A stretch of 64,000 nucleotides of DNA from Sodalis glossinidius str. 'morsitans' (GTDB lineage: Bacteria > Pseudomonadota > Gammaproteobacteria > Enterobacterales > Enterobacteriaceae): the NCBI RefSeq assembly GCF_000010085.1, contig NC_007712.1, positions 124,001 to 188,000 on the forward strand, in the 5' to 3' direction. Every line of letters begins with the position of its first letter. Positions within the stretch are counted from its first letter, which is position 1. Position numbers and translations under genes: made by a program. Shown here in pieces: positions 1-9,827 of this stretch. The notes under the pieces were generated by a model. The model was not told where the DNA came from and did not search any database. It saw only the letters and a list, made by a program, of their open reading frames with translations.

Positions 1-494
1 AATTGCTCATAGTAGGGCGCGATCGCCGGAAAAATGGGATGCTCAATCGCGATGGTATAACAACGGTACAGCAGGTGGCCGAATTGAATATCCGCCAGTG
101 TCAAAGCGCTGTCGGCCAGATACCCCTCGCGGGCGGCGGTTCTGATGACCCGCTAGAATACGGGGGCGGTAAAGTTCAGCGCCACGTTGATTTTCGCCCA
201 TTCAGCCCATTTATCGACATTCGCCCGGGCGGAATGCTCCGCCGGCCAAAAATCCAACGCGCCATAGCGGCCGGCCAGATAACGTAGAATTGCGCCGGTT
301 TCCCATATTGGATCGCCTTTATCATCCCGGATGACGGGAACGGTGCCGTTGGGGTTCATCGCTAAAAATGTCGCCGTGTCGTTGCCACCGTAGCTGTGGT
401 CGATGTCATAGCGGACAAACGGCAGCCCGATCTCACCGATGCACCACATCAACGCCTGCACATTGGAAGACGTCTTTCTGCCCCAAATCTCAAT
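1..494 (-). pseudogene. Glutathione S-transferase family gene, broken by an in-frame stop and cut by the window edge
   Basis: The minus-strand frame encodes the thioredoxin-like N-terminal domain of a cytosolic glutathione transferase: IEIWGRKTSSNVQ at the start, the NPNGTVPVI cis-proline motif and ETGAILRYLA, which in this family contacts glutathione. A TAG at 153-155 ends the frame after APVF. The same frame then continues with good family sequence (AAREGYLADSALTLADIQFG, then IEHPIFPAIAPYY) to the window edge, so the stop is a nonsense mutation rather than a true end. No ATG lies next to the first recognisable residue, so the start is uncertain. Probably a recent pseudogene. Confidence 0.75.
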
Positions 495-680
495 CTGCTT
501 TTTCCCGCCCTGAGGATGCCGATGACCGCAGTATAAAGGGCTTTCGTGGGGTCGTCTTGGCGTAAACACCTTTTACGCTGTGTCCAAGGCACAAGGCTAA
601 AGGCTAAACGTGCAGCGGCGGACAATCCTCTCACGCCGTACTATGCTTTAAAGACGACATCCCTCTGCCAGGAGACGATA

Positions 681-1076
681 ATGAGTCCACTCCCCTTTGA
701 TACCGGAACAGGCACGGACCGATCGTCAGGTCGAAACTTTTTTGCAAGCATTAAACGGTGCCGATGCGCCGCCTGTGGAAAGTTTGGTGCAGGCGCGCCA
801 GGTGATCGTTGATGCACAGAAATCCGTCGCCATTGATATGAGCGGCGTTGACGAGTCGGAACAGATTATCACCGTCGACGGCTCAGCCGCTGAGCCTGAA
901 TATCGTTCGCCCGGCCAATACCGACGGGGTGCTGCCGGCATTTGTCTTTTCCACGGCGGCGGCTGGGTACTTGGCGATTATTTTACCCACAAACGACTGG
1001 TGCGCGATTTGGTGGTCGCCAGAGGCGTGGTGGGGATTTTTGCCGCGAGTTTTCAATACCCCTACCAGGATCCTCT
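681..1076 (+). pseudogene. Alpha/beta-hydrolase (acetyl esterase-like) gene, frameshifted and truncated
   Basis: The ATG at 681 follows an AGGAGA ribosome site. Successive frames give TDRQVETFLQALNGADAPP, then LNIVRPANTDGVLPAF, then FHGGGWVLGDYFTHK. The HGGGW motif forms the oxyanion hole of HSL-type esterases. The pieces lie in different frames, so there are at least two frameshifts. The catalytic GxSxG, Asp and His regions are absent because the sequence runs at about 1076 directly into yhhS. A deletion has therefore removed the end of this gene and the first codons of yhhS. The substrate cannot be told. Confidence 0.7.
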
Positions 1077-2193
1077 CCCCAACCGGTCACCAGCGGGTGG
1101 CGACTCACCTTACGTATTCTTTCGGTGGTGGTATTCAACTTCGTCAATTATCTCACCATCGGCCTGCCGTTGGCGGTGCTGCCGGGGTATGTGCATGATC
1201 ATATGGGCTACAGCGCCTTCTGGGCAGGGCTAGTGGTCAGTTTGCAATATATGGCGACGCTGCTTAGCCGACCTTACGCTGGGTGCTATGCTGACAGGCT
1301 AGGCCCGAAGCGCATTGTCGTGCTCGGGCTGGGCGGCTGTTTGCTCAGCGGCGTGTGTTATCTCCTCGCTATGGACCGAATCCCTGCCCGTCGTGGCGCT
1401 GGCCTTATTGTGCGAGGGGCGGGTTATCCTTGGTCTTGGCCAGAGTTTTGTTGGCACCGGCGCAATGCTTTGGGGCGTCGGCGCGGTGGGTTCCAGTAAT
1501 ATCGGCCGGGTCATCTCGTGGAACGGTGTCGCCAGCTATGGCGCATTGGCTATCGGCGCGCCGCTCGGCGTATGGTTGCATCACCTGGGGGGACTCTCGG
1601 GCTGCTTTCGGCGGTGATTATCTTGATTGCGGGCGTTGCTATCGGCTTTTCGCTACCGCTGCCGACGGTAAAAACGCTGGCCGGCAAGAAAATCCCTTTC
1701 AGCGCGGTGGTGGGCAAGATTTGGCGTTACGGACTGATGCTGGGATTCGCTTCCTGCGGCTTCGGTGTGATCGCCACCTTGTATTACGCTGTTCTATGCC
1801 TCACGCGGTTGGGACGGCGCGGCCTTCGCCCTGACGCTGTTCAGCACCGCCTTTGTCGGCACCCGGCTCCTGTTTCCCAACAGTATTAATCGCTATGGCG
1901 GTTTAGCGGTCTCGCTGGTGTGCTACACGGTCGATATTATAGTGCTGGTCTGGCTGGCGCCGACACCCTTCACCGCCCAACTCGGCGCGCTGCTGACCGG
2001 GGCCGGATTCTCCTTGGTATTCCCGGCGCTGGGAGTCGTGGCCATGAAACAGGTCCCGGTGCAGAATCAGGGCAGCACGCTGGCGATCTTTACCGCCTTT
2101 ATGGATTTGGCGTTAGGCATTGTCGGGCCGCTGGCGGGGATGTTGATGGCGCGTGCCGGGGGCCGCCAACGGTGCGACGCCGAAGAAGTATAG
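1077..2193 (+). pseudogene. yhhS: Major facilitator transporter YhhS, multiply frameshifted
   Basis: The pieces match the YhhS family of 12-helix MFS exporters in order: [40 protein letters not shown] (the loop motif A region), [20 protein letters not shown], then GAGFSLVFPALGVVAM and LGIVGPLAGMLMA. They lie in three reading frames with breaks near 1390, 1600, 1790 and 1890, and the last helix is missing. Neighbours dcrB and yhhQ are the E. coli neighbours of yhhS, which supports the name. The start is lost in the junction with the hydrolase remnant. Confidence 0.8.
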
Positions 2194-2302
2194 GAGCCCT
2201 CCTGACGCGCCGTCTTTGCCACATTGACGCTCAACACGTGATGACCTTATGCGCTTCGCTGGCCGCGTCGGGTCGACTGTTGATGACGCGGCGTTGCCGG
2301 CA

Positions 2303-2863
2303 TTATTTAAACGTCAGCGTCTTGATGATGCTTTCCGCGGCGCTCTGGGCTTTCTGTTGATCGTCCGCCGGCAGGGTAACCTGCATCGTCAGCAGATGAT
2401 TGTCCACTTTACCCAACACGACCGCCGAATAGGCCTGTTTGCCGCCGCTGGCGACAATGCTGTCCAGCTGTTGCAGTGGTTTGCCGTTGACGGTAATAGC
2501 TTTGTTCGTGACAACTTGCAAATCCGGATCGCGGGCGCGTTGCTCGTTTTCCAGTCGTTGCGCCAGCGTATCTAGCCCCTGCGGCGTATCATCGCTCAGG
2601 ATGATAATGACCGCTTTGCGGCCGGTTGAATCCGCATAGACATGCATGTTGTTTGCCTGCGTCCCTACTTTACCGCTTTGATCGCTCATATCTCCCGGCA
2701 ATGTAAAAGCCAACTTGCCATCCAACAGGCTGATTTTATTCTCCGCCTGGGTCTGCTCGGCGCCGTCAGGTGCGCCGACGGTCTCCTTATCTTTGCTGTT
2801 GTCGCAGGCCGACAGGCCGAAGACCAGCATCCCAATGCCCAGATACTTCGCTACTTTACGCAT
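2303..2863 (-). CDS. dcrB: DcrB, envelope lipoprotein
   Basis: A 186-residue protein beginning [16 protein letters not shown] followed by the lipobox LSAC, so it is exported and lipid-modified at the cysteine. The rest matches DcrB (YhhR), a small envelope protein of E. coli needed for phage C1/C6 DNA entry and implicated in lipoprotein maturation. I chose the ATG at 2863, preceded by AGAAGG, over the one seven codons upstream because it places the lipobox normally. It lies between yhhS and yhhQ as in E. coli and looks intact. Confidence 0.9.
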   Translation of the reverse strand: MRKVAKYLGIGMLVFGLSACDNSKDKETVGAPDGAEQTQAENKISLLDGKLAFTLPGDMSDQSGKVGTQANNMHVYADSTGRKAVIIILSDDTPQGLDTLAQRLENEQRARDPDLQVVTNKAITVNGKPLQQLDSIVASGGKQAYSAVVLGKVDNHLLTMQVTLPADDQQKAQSAAESIIKTLTFK

Positions 2864-3000
2864 AGATTTACCTTCTAACTCCATATTATCCCGCCGTCGA
2901 GGCGGTGGATCCCATCAGCAGATGACGCTGCCACAAGCGGCAGTGAGGGGGGGCCGTCTGCCCGTTATTCCTGCGCCTTGAAATGCACTGACCGGCGGGA

Positions 3001-3666
3001 TTAACTCAGCCGGAGTAATCCGGGATTGGATTGGCGGGCTAAACGTTTAAGCAGCATGTTGAGCAGCACGCCATACATAGGCAGGAAGAAAATCATGCTA
3101 ATCAGTAGCTTGAAGCTGTAATCCACCGTGGCTATCTCGATCCAGTGCGTTGCCATAAACGGATCCGGGCTTTGATAGAAGGCGATAAAGAAAAAGGCCA
3201 CCGTGTCGGAGGCGTTGCCGAACAGCGTGGAAACAGTCGGCGCGATCCACCACTGGCCGCGCTGGCGCAAGCGGTTAAAAACGTGCACATCCAGAATCTG
3301 ACCGAGGGCATAGGCCATAAAACTAGCGCAGGCGATACGGGCTACGAACAGGTTGAACGTCCCCAGCGCGGCAAATCCCTGCCATTCGCCCTGATAAAAC
3401 AGCGACGAAGCGCAATAAGATATCAGCAGCGCCGGCACCATGACGGTGAGGATGATCCTGCGCGCCAGCAGGGCGCCGAAAATCCGTACCGTCAAGTCGG
3501 TAGCGAGGAAAATAAAAGGAAAGCTGAATGCGCCCCAGGTGGTGGTAAAGCCGAAAATCGATACCGGCAACTGCACCAGGTAATTACTTGATGTGATAAT
3601 GAGTAAATGAAACAGCGCCAGCCCTATCAAGGCGTGTAATCGCTGTTGTGGCGAAAATCTGAACAT
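3001..3666 (-). CDS. yhhQ: YhhQ, queuosine precursor transporter
   Basis: A 221-residue inner-membrane protein with about six hydrophobic segments and the family stretch LFGNASDTVAFFFIAF. YhhQ/QPTR proteins import preQ0 and preQ1, the precursors of the tRNA base queuosine. The length agrees with the family and there is no internal damage. It stands in the yhhS-dcrB-yhhQ-tusA order of E. coli, with tusA divergent. I saw no preQ1 riboswitch upstream. The function is inferred from the family. Confidence 0.88.
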   Translation of the reverse strand: MFRFSPQQRLHALIGLALFHLLIITSSNYLVQLPVSIFGFTTTWGAFSFPFIFLATDLTVRIFGALLARRIILTVMVPALLISYCASSLFYQGEWQGFAALGTFNLFVARIACASFMAYALGQILDVHVFNRLRQRGQWWIAPTVSTLFGNASDTVAFFFIAFYQSPDPFMATHWIEIATVDYSFKLLISMIFFLPMYGVLLNMLLKRLARQSNPGLLRLS

Positions 3667-3862
3667 GATCTAACCTTTTTTAACCATGGGGTGAGGGAAC
3701 CCAGAATGCCTGACGCCTTTTTATTGCGCGCGGCGCGCATAATACCTTTTTGTGCCGTCAATGCAACGGGAGAATCGTTTAACCGCTGCCCCGCTTGCAG
3801 CTATCATTTACCGGTGTAAACTAGCGGCCCGACAATTTAAACGATTAACGTTGACATTCTGT

Positions 3863-4117
3863 ATGCCTGATGCTTTTGCCGCCGCGGATCAAACCCTGGA
3901 CGCTCGCGGCCTGCGCTGCCCCGAACCCGTCATGATGGTGCGTAAAGCCGTGCGCCATATGGCCGACGGTCAGACATTGCTGATTATCTCCGATGATCCG
4001 GCCACTACCCGCGATATTCCCGGCTTCTGCCAGTTCATGGAACATACCTTACTAGCGCAGGCCACGGAACAGCTGCCTTACCGTTACCTGTTGCGCAAGG
4101 GGCGGGCGGCGGCCTGA
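3863..4117 (+). CDS. tusA: TusA, sulfur carrier protein for tRNA 2-thiolation
   Basis: Eighty-four residues starting [20 protein letters not shown]. The conserved CPxP motif ([11 protein letters not shown]) carries the cysteine that takes persulfide from IscS and passes it to TusBCD, for thiolation of the wobble uridine in tRNA. FCQFMEH and PYRYLLRKG complete the family pattern. The ATG at 3863 gives the usual length; upstream in-frame ATGs would add a tail the family lacks. Divergent from yhhQ. The zntA gene found nearby in E. coli is absent here. Confidence 0.93.
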   Translation: MPDAFAAADQTLDARGLRCPEPVMMVRKAVRHMADGQTLLIISDDPATTRDIPGFCQFMEHTLLAQATEQLPYRYLLRKGRAAA

Positions 4118-4144
4118 TCGTGACCGCACGCTAGGGCAAGAAGG

Positions 4145-4771
4145 TCAAAGATACAGCGAGCGCACTATCAGAAAATGGCCGGTGAAGTAACAGGCGGCGA
4201 ACACCGCGCGGGCGGCATTGAACGGATAGCGGTAATGACTGATTAACCAAACGGCGGCCGCGACTAGCAGCAAAGCGGTTCCCGCCAGCAGTGAGAAGTT
4301 ATAGTCGTTGCCGAGCAGGAAGTATTGTTCGCCCGCGACCCATACCATCAGAAGCGTGACGCCAATATAGGTGCACACGGGCCAGCGCAACTCATCAAGT
4401 CTGGACCAGAGAAACATAATCAACGCCACACCGAGAACCAAAAGCGTCAACGGCAACGGCCAGAATATCGTCAGTGTCATACGGCTGACGAAGCCGATGG
4501 TATAAAGTACATGGCAGAGAAAGAAAGCGCCGACGGCGTAAAGCAGTCGTTCGCTTGATAGCATCAGCAGCGCGCTGCCGGCGAGCGTCGCCAGCAGGCC
4601 AAGGATGATTAAATAGCTGGTGGCGGTAAGGCCCGGCGCCTGCCAGGCAAGCGCCAGCAGCAACAGCAGCGTTATAGGTTGAAACAGCCAGCGCTGCCAG
4701 ACCGGTCCACGGTAAGAGGCGTCAACGTAAAGCCATCCCGAGAAGACTACTGCCATAAAAGACCAAAGCAT
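4145..4771 (-). CDS. yhhN: YhhN, TMEM86/lysoplasmalogenase-family membrane protein
   Basis: A 208-residue polytopic membrane protein with seven or eight hydrophobic segments, starting [20 protein letters not shown]. It belongs to the YhhN/TMEM86 family, whose characterised members hydrolyse lysoplasmalogen; the bacterial role is not settled. The ATG at 4771 has AAGGAA eight bases upstream and gives the family length, whereas the frame open further upstream encodes a non-hydrophobic tail. It is convergent with tusA and looks intact. Confidence 0.85.
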   Translation of the reverse strand: MLWSFMAVVFSGWLYVDASYRGPVWQRWLFQPITLLLLLALAWQAPGLTATSYLIILGLLATLAGSALLMLSSERLLYAVGAFFLCHVLYTIGFVSRMTLTIFWPLPLTLLVLGVALIMFLWSRLDELRWPVCTYIGVTLLMVWVAGEQYFLLGNDYNFSLLAGTALLLVAAAVWLISHYRYPFNAARAVFAACYFTGHFLIVRSLYL

Positions 4772-4965
4772 TGGCGTTCCTTTTTGATGCGTGGTGAGTT
4801 GATATCGGCGATGATGGCAGTCCCGGGCCCCCGCTGACGGCGTTTGTGTGCCCTGGCGTTGACATCCTGGTCGAGGCAGATGCGCGTTGCCGGCCTTCAT
4901 GCTATGTTAGCGCCACTTTTTTCCTGCGCAATTCATGCGTACACATTGCGGGAGACAGCAGGTTT

Positions 4966-5286
4966 ATGAGCAGCGAGCAGCCCATTTATCGCATTCAGTT
5001 TATTAATAATGGCAAAAATTATCAGCTCTTTGTACGTGAGCTAAGTCAAAGCCCCCTATTCGGATTTATCGAAATCGGCGATTTTGTATTCAGCAGTCAC
5101 AGCAATTTGGTGGTTGATCCCTCCGAGGAAAAACTAAAGACGGAGTTCAGCGGCGTCAGCCGCAGCTACATCCCGCTGCAGGCCGTCATTCGCATTGACG
5201 TTGTGACTGCAAAGGGCAGCGCCCGCATTTCCGATTTAGGCGATAACGTTACGATGTTTCCTTATCTGCCCGGTAAGAAACCCTGA
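4966..5286 (+). CDS. DUF1820 family protein
   Basis: A 106-residue soluble protein: QPIYRIQFINNGKNYQLFVR, GFIEIGDFVF, VVDPSEEKLKTEFSGV and IPLQAVIRIDVV are the conserved stretches of the DUF1820 family, whose function is unknown. The ATG at 4966 follows GGGAGACAGCAGG. It lies between yhhN and the yhhL-rsmD pair and appears intact. No membrane segment or catalytic motif is visible. Confidence 0.8.
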   Translation: MSSEQPIYRIQFINNGKNYQLFVRELSQSPLFGFIEIGDFVFSSHSNLVVDPSEEKLKTEFSGVSRSYIPLQAVIRIDVVTAKGSARISDLGDNVTMFPYLPGKKP

Positions 5287-5362
5287 TAAGCCGGGTGCGT
5301 GCCCTGACACTCTCATTCCCGCCGCCGGGCCGTTACTGCGCAGGCGGGATTTCGCCGGGCGG

Positions 5363-5653
5363 TTAACGGCCGCGATCGGAGAGGCGCTGCGCTCGCTGTT
5401 TTTTCTGCCAGGCGACCATTTCAAATACGCCGAAAAGGAAAACCCGCGTTTGAAAAGCGGCGCCAGGCTTGGCCTCGTCTTTGGTCAGCGTGGCTTTCTG
5501 CAGCGTTAGCTGCAACGCATGCATCACCACCATAAAGAACAGGCCAATATCGAGAAAATATTTCAGCGGCTTCGGAAACGGCTGTATCAGGTTAAATAAC
5601 AAAAAGCTCCACACCACCAGCATCAACAGGCGGCCCAGATTAATCAGTATCAT
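5363..5653 (-). CDS. yhhL: YhhL, DUF1145 membrane protein
   Basis: Ninety-six residues with two hydrophobic helices (LGRLLMLVVWSFLLFNLI and FLDIGLFFMVVMHALQLTL), typical of the small DUF1145 inner-membrane proteins of unknown function. The start at 5653 overlaps the 3' end of rsmD by 14 bases, so the two are probably co-translated, as in E. coli where yhhL follows rsmD. It appears intact. The C-terminal tail is basic (KKQRAQRLSDRGR). Confidence 0.85.
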   Translation of the reverse strand: MILINLGRLLMLVVWSFLLFNLIQPFPKPLKYFLDIGLFFMVVMHALQLTLQKATLTKDEAKPGAAFQTRVFLFGVFEMVAWQKKQRAQRLSDRGR

Positions 5654-6245
5654 GTTGTTTCTCCGGCGTAGCGTGACGGATATAGAGCCGGTAGGAGATT
5701 TGACCGGCAATTTTTTCCCGATGTAGCTGCCAATGGGCCGGCACCTCGGGAGCGGGGCCTTCCGTTTCGGTTTCAATGTAAATCCAGGAGTCGTCCGCCA
5801 AACGCCGGTGCTGCTCCAGCGCGGTCACCGTAGCGGTTATCATCCCGTGACGAAAGGGGGGATCGATGAAGACGACATCGAAAACGGCGCCCGGCTGCGC
5901 AAGCCAACGCAGGCTGTCGGTGGTGATGACCTCCGCCTGCTGTGCCTGCAACACCAGCAAATTGCGGGCAAGCTGCGCGCTGACCGCGCGATCCTGCTCC
6001 AATAGCGTGACGCTGGCGGCGGCGCGCGAGAGTGCCTCAAGACCTAAAGCGCCGCTGCCGGCGAAACAATCCAGGCAGCGCGCGCCCTGAATGACCGGCG
6101 CCAGCCAATTAAACAGCGTTTCCCGCACACGGTCGGTCGTCGGCCGCAAGCCCGGACTGTCTGGCACCGGCAGCTTACGGCCGCGCCAGCGGCCGCCGAT
6201 GATACGGATTTGGCCGGCGGAACGGGCAGTATTGTTTTTTGCCAT
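5640..6245 (-). CDS. rsmD: RsmD, 16S rRNA m2G966 methyltransferase
   Basis: A 201-residue SAM-dependent methyltransferase: IRIIGGRWRGRKLPVPDSPG at the start, TDRVRETLFNWL, the SAM-binding LDCFAGSGALGLEALSR and the catalytic loop FIDPPF (DPPF as in N-methyltransferases). RsmD methylates guanine 966 of 16S rRNA in the small subunit. I chose MAKNN at 6245; the frame extends 13 codons further without support. It is divergent from ftsY, as in E. coli, and intact. Confidence 0.93.
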   Translation of the reverse strand: MAKNNTARSAGQIRIIGGRWRGRKLPVPDSPGLRPTTDRVRETLFNWLAPVIQGARCLDCFAGSGALGLEALSRAAASVTLLEQDRAVSAQLARNLLVLQAQQAEVITTDSLRWLAQPGAVFDVVFIDPPFRHGMITATVTALEQHRRLADDSWIYIETETEGPAPEVPAHWQLHREKIAGQISYRLYIRHATPEKQHDTD

Positions 6246-6473
6246 AGATATCTTGTTACGAGTCAAAACGCGCAAAGACCACAACGAATGTCAACGATAG
6301 TCTATTCTAGCGGGGAGGAGGGACGTGGGAAACGGTATTTCGCATTTGATTTGTTCTGTGGAACAAAACCCCGCCGCAACGCATGTTGCCCACCGGGGTA
6401 AAGTGGTAAACTCTGAGTATTATTAGACAGGTTATTTATTCGCCACCTTGTTGGGCGAGGAGTGTAGTCGCAA

Positions 6474-7988
6474 ATGGCAAAAGAGAAAAAACGCAGTTTC
6501 TTTTCCTGGTTAGGCTTTAACTGTCAAGACGATGACGCAGGCAGCGAGCCGCAAGCCGAACGGGAGACCGACGTCTCCGGCGCCGGAGGCGAAACCGTCA
6601 CGCCAGTTGCCGCTACCGCAGCGCGTGATGAGACGGCGGAGGCTGTCGAGCCGGCCTTACCCCAGGCGCAGGTGGAGAGACCGGATGCGGATCGTCCCTC
6701 GGCGCCCCCTGCGCAAGCGGAAATTCCCGCCGCTAACAGGATTCCTGCGGCTGACGAACCCGTGCCGCCCATGGCCGCCCGGGGGCACGACGCGCAGCGT
6801 ATGGCGGCGGAAATCGTTTCTCTTACCGAGCAGGTCGCGGCGCGGCAGGACAATGTCGCCGCCAGCGAACGCAAGTCGGCGACCGGCAGCAACACCGGCG
6901 CTGCGCCGTCCGGAATCGGCACCGCCGCAACGCCTGACGATAGCGTCGACGAGGCGGCGGAAAACCGTCAGGACGCTAGCGCGGAATTAACCCTGGCCGA
7001 GGAAGTCGCCCCGGAGGAAGACGTCGTCCCGCTCCCGACACCAGACGGTGAACCGCCGGCCCCCGAGCGCGCGGGATTCTTTACCCGGTTGAAAAACAGT
7101 CTGGTCAAGACCCGGCAGAATCTGGGATCCGGATTTATCGGATTGTTCCGCGGCAAGAAAATCGATGATGATCTGTTCGAGGAATTGGAGGAGCAACTGC
7201 TGGTAGCCGACGTAGGCGTTGAGACCACCCGCAAAATAATTGATGGTTTGATTGACCACGCCGATCGCCGCCATCTGAAGGACGCTGAAGCGCTGTATAG
7301 CCAATTGCGCGCGGAAATGGCGACCATTCTCGTCAATGTAGAGCGGCCGCTGGAGGTGACGGGCAAGGCGCCCTTCGTTATCCTGATGGTTGGCGTTAAC
7401 GGCGTGGGGAAAACCACCACCATCGGTAAACTGGCGCGTCTTTATCAGGCTGAAGGGAAAAGCGTTATGCTGGCGGCGGGAGATACGTTCCGCGCGGCGG
7501 CGGTGGAACAATTGCAGGTGTGGGGCGAGCGCAACCATATTCCGGTGATAGCGCAACAGACCGGCGCCGATTCCGCCTCGGTCATTTTCGACTCTATCCA
7601 GGCGGCCAAAGCGCGCGGCATTGAAGTGCTGATAGCGGATACCGCGGGGCGACTGCAGAATAAAGCGCACCTGATGGACGAATTAAAGAAAATTGTCCGG
7701 GTGATGAAAAAGCTGGACGTTGAGGCCCCCCATGAGGTTATGTTGACCCTGGATGCCAGCACCGGGCAGAATGCCGTTAGTCAGGCCAACTTATTCAACG
7801 ATGCGGTGGGACTGACCGGCATTGCGCTGACCAAATTGGACGGCACCGCCAAGGGCGGGGTGATTTTTGCCGTGGCAGATCGCTTTGGCATCCCGATTCG
7901 CTTTATTGGCGTCGGGGAGGCTATTGAGGATTTACGGCCCTTTAAAGCTGACGATTTTATAGAGGCACTTTTTGCCCGAGAGGATTAA
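6474..7988 (+). CDS. ftsY: FtsY, signal recognition particle receptor
   Basis: A 504-residue GTPase that docks the ribosome-SRP complex at the inner membrane. Residues 1 to about 200 form a long acidic A domain; the NG domain follows, with G1 GVNGVGKTTTIGKL near 305, DTFRAAA near 340, DTAGR near 389 and TKLDG near 456. The N-terminus MAKEKKRSFFSWLG is the basic membrane-binding patch. It heads ftsY-ftsE-ftsX: ftsE starts seven bases after its stop. Intact; the acidic domain has many Ala/Pro-rich insertions, as is common for this poorly conserved part. Confidence 0.95.
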   Translation: MAKEKKRSFFSWLGFNCQDDDAGSEPQAERETDVSGAGGETVTPVAATAARDETAEAVEPALPQAQVERPDADRPSAPPAQAEIPAANRIPAADEPVPPMAARGHDAQRMAAEIVSLTEQVAARQDNVAASERKSATGSNTGAAPSGIGTAATPDDSVDEAAENRQDASAELTLAEEVAPEEDVVPLPTPDGEPPAPERAGFFTRLKNSLVKTRQNLGSGFIGLFRGKKIDDDLFEELEEQLLVADVGVETTRKIIDGLIDHADRRHLKDAEALYSQLRAEMATILVNVERPLEVTGKAPFVILMVGVNGVGKTTTIGKLARLYQAEGKSVMLAAGDTFRAAAVEQLQVWGERNHIPVIAQQTGADSASVIFDSIQAAKARGIEVLIADTAGRLQNKAHLMDELKKIVRVMKKLDVEAPHEVMLTLDASTGQNAVSQANLFNDAVGLTGIALTKLDGTAKGGVIFAVADRFGIPIRFIGVGEAIEDLRPFKADDFIEALFARED

Positions 7989-7994
7989 TAAAGG

Positions 7995-8663
7995 ATGATT
8001 CGCTTTGAACAAGTAAGCAAAGCCTATCTTGGCGGACGACAGGCATTGCAAGGAGTGGATTTTCACCTCCGTCCGGCCGAGATGGCGTTTCTGACCGGCC
8101 ATTCCGGGGCGGGGAAAAGTACTCTGCTGAAATTGATATGCGGCATTGAGCGCCCAAGTGCGGGGCATATTTTATTTGGCGGTCACGATATCAGCCGGCT
8201 GAAAAACAGCGAAATCCCATTTCTGCGCCGTCAGATCGGGATGATCTTTCAGGATCATCATCTACTCATGGACCGTACCGTTTATGACAACGTCGCGATG
8301 CCGCTAGTGATCGCCGGCGCCAGTCTGGAAGACATCCGTCGCCGGGTATCCGCGGCGCTGGATAAAGTGGGCCTGCTGGATAAAGCGCGCAATTTCCCGG
8401 TGCAGTTATCGGGCGGGGAGCAACAGCGTATCGGTATTGCCCGCGCCGTTGTCAATAAACCGGCCGTGCTGCTGGCCGACGAGCCGACGGGGAATCTGGA
8501 CGACGCGCTGTCCGAGGGCATATTGCGTCTGTTTGAGGAATTTAACCGCGTCGGCGTGACGGTGCTGATGGCGACTCATGACACCGGACTGATAGCGCGC
8601 CGAAATTACCGTATCTTAACGCTCAATCAGGGAAGAATGACCGGGGGCGTCCATGGCGAATAA
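7995..8663 (+). CDS. ftsE: FtsE, cell-division ABC ATPase
   Basis: 222 residues with Walker [10 protein letters not shown] near residue 36, signature LSGGEQQR near 138 and Walker [13 protein letters not shown] near 157. FtsE with FtsX forms an ABC-type complex at the septum that controls peptidoglycan hydrolases through EnvC. AAAGG precedes the ATG. Its 3' end overlaps the ftsX start by 11 bases, indicating translational coupling. Length and motifs are those of E. coli FtsE; intact. Confidence 0.96.
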   Translation: MIRFEQVSKAYLGGRQALQGVDFHLRPAEMAFLTGHSGAGKSTLLKLICGIERPSAGHILFGGHDISRLKNSEIPFLRRQIGMIFQDHHLLMDRTVYDNVAMPLVIAGASLEDIRRRVSAALDKVGLLDKARNFPVQLSGGEQQRIGIARAVVNKPAVLLADEPTGNLDDALSEGILRLFEEFNRVGVTVLMATHDTGLIARRNYRILTLNQGRMTGGVHGE

Positions 8664-9669
8664 ATTCAACCGGCCCCATCGCGCGCACAAACCGGCAAAA
8701 CCGCCGCGCGCGCAAACGGCGGGGGAGGCGAAAGCGGCAAAATCCAGGGCGCTGCGCGGCGGCTGGAAGCAGCAGTGGCACTATGCCTGGCTGGATACGC
8801 TGGCGGATATGTGGCGCCAGCCGCTGGCCACGCTGTTGACCGTCATGGTGATTGCCATTTCATTGACGTTGCCCAGTTTATGCTATTTGGTATGGAAAAA
8901 CGTCAGCCAGGCGGCGGAGCAGTGGTATCCGACGCCGCAGCTGACGGTATATCTGGATAAGGTGCTGGATGACGATGCTGCCCTGAAGGTGATAGGCGTG
9001 CTCAAACAGGAGGACGGCGTCGCCAAGGTCAACTATCTTTCGCGCGAAGAGGCGAGGGGCGAGTTTCGCGATTGGTCTGGCTTTGGCGGCGCCATGGATA
9101 TGCTGGAGGAAAATCCGCTGCCGGCGGTGGCTATTATCACGCCAAAGGTCAATTTCCAGAGCGCCGACACGCTTAAGACGCTGCGCGACCGGGTCGCCGC
9201 AACGCAGGGCGTGGATGGGGTGCGAATGGACGATAGCTGGTTCGCCCGCCTGGCGGCGCTGACCGGTCTGGTCGGCAAGGTATCCGCCATGATAGGCATT
9301 CTGATGGTTATCGCGGTATTTCTCGTCATCGGCAACAGTATACGTCTGAGCATTTTCAGCCGGCGCGACACCATCAACGTCATGAAATTGATCGGTGCCA
9401 CCGATGGGTTTATCCTGCGGCCGTTTCTCAACGGCGGGGCGTTGTTGGGGCTGGCCGGCTCGGTGCTGTCGCTCATCTTGTCCGGCACGCTGGTCTGGCA
9501 GCTCGAATCTGTGGTGGCGAATGTAGCGGCGGTGTTTGGCACCACGTTCGTGCTGCACGGTCTCAGCTGGGATGAAGCCATCCTTCTGCTGCTGATTTCG
9601 GCCATGATTGGGTGGCTTGCGGCCTGGCTGGCGACGGTACAACATTTACTCCGGTTTACACCTGACTAA
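8653..9669 (+). CDS. ftsX: FtsX, cell-division ABC permease
   Basis: A 338-residue membrane protein: basic cytoplasmic N-terminus, first helix [19 protein letters not shown] near residues 57-75, a periplasmic domain of about 120 residues that recruits EnvC, then three helices including [19 protein letters not shown] and the C-terminal helices. The motif [14 protein letters not shown] is the FtsX/MacB coupling region contacting FtsE. It overlaps ftsE and ends about 150 bases before rpoH. Intact. Confidence 0.95.
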   Translation: MANKFNRPHRAHKPAKPPRAQTAGEAKAAKSRALRGGWKQQWHYAWLDTLADMWRQPLATLLTVMVIAISLTLPSLCYLVWKNVSQAAEQWYPTPQLTVYLDKVLDDDAALKVIGVLKQEDGVAKVNYLSREEARGEFRDWSGFGGAMDMLEENPLPAVAIITPKVNFQSADTLKTLRDRVAATQGVDGVRMDDSWFARLAALTGLVGKVSAMIGILMVIAVFLVIGNSIRLSIFSRRDTINVMKLIGATDGFILRPFLNGGALLGLAGSVLSLILSGTLVWQLESVVANVAAVFGTTFVLHGLSWDEAILLLLISAMIGWLAAWLATVQHLLRFTPD

Positions 9670-9680
9670 AATTTTTTTGG

Positions 9681-9686
9681 TATAAT
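9681..9686 (+). promoter_or_regulatory. Candidate -10 element upstream of rpoH
   Basis: A perfect TATAAT lies just after the ftsX stop, about 140 bases upstream of rpoH. E. coli rpoH has several promoters in the same interval. The best -35 match (TTTACA at 9655-9660) is 20 bases away, longer than usual, so the call rests on the -10 alone. Confidence 0.4.
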
Positions 9687-9827
9687 GAGATCGGGATAAA
9701 GTACCGCGGTTGCTGAACTCACCGACGGGATCGCGGTCTTATTTAACGGCCGTTCAATGGCAGGAGGTCGCGTCCTGGTGCGGGCTTTCTCTTGAACGGC
9801 GTCCAAGTTTCTAGCGAGAGGTCATGA

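Noticed and set aside
3667..3862. PreQ1 riboswitch upstream of yhhQ
   Set aside because: I could not find the pseudoknot pattern in the short leader.
9824..9826. Alternative ATG four bases before the chosen rpoH start
   Set aside because: It reads into a different frame that does not encode sigma-32.
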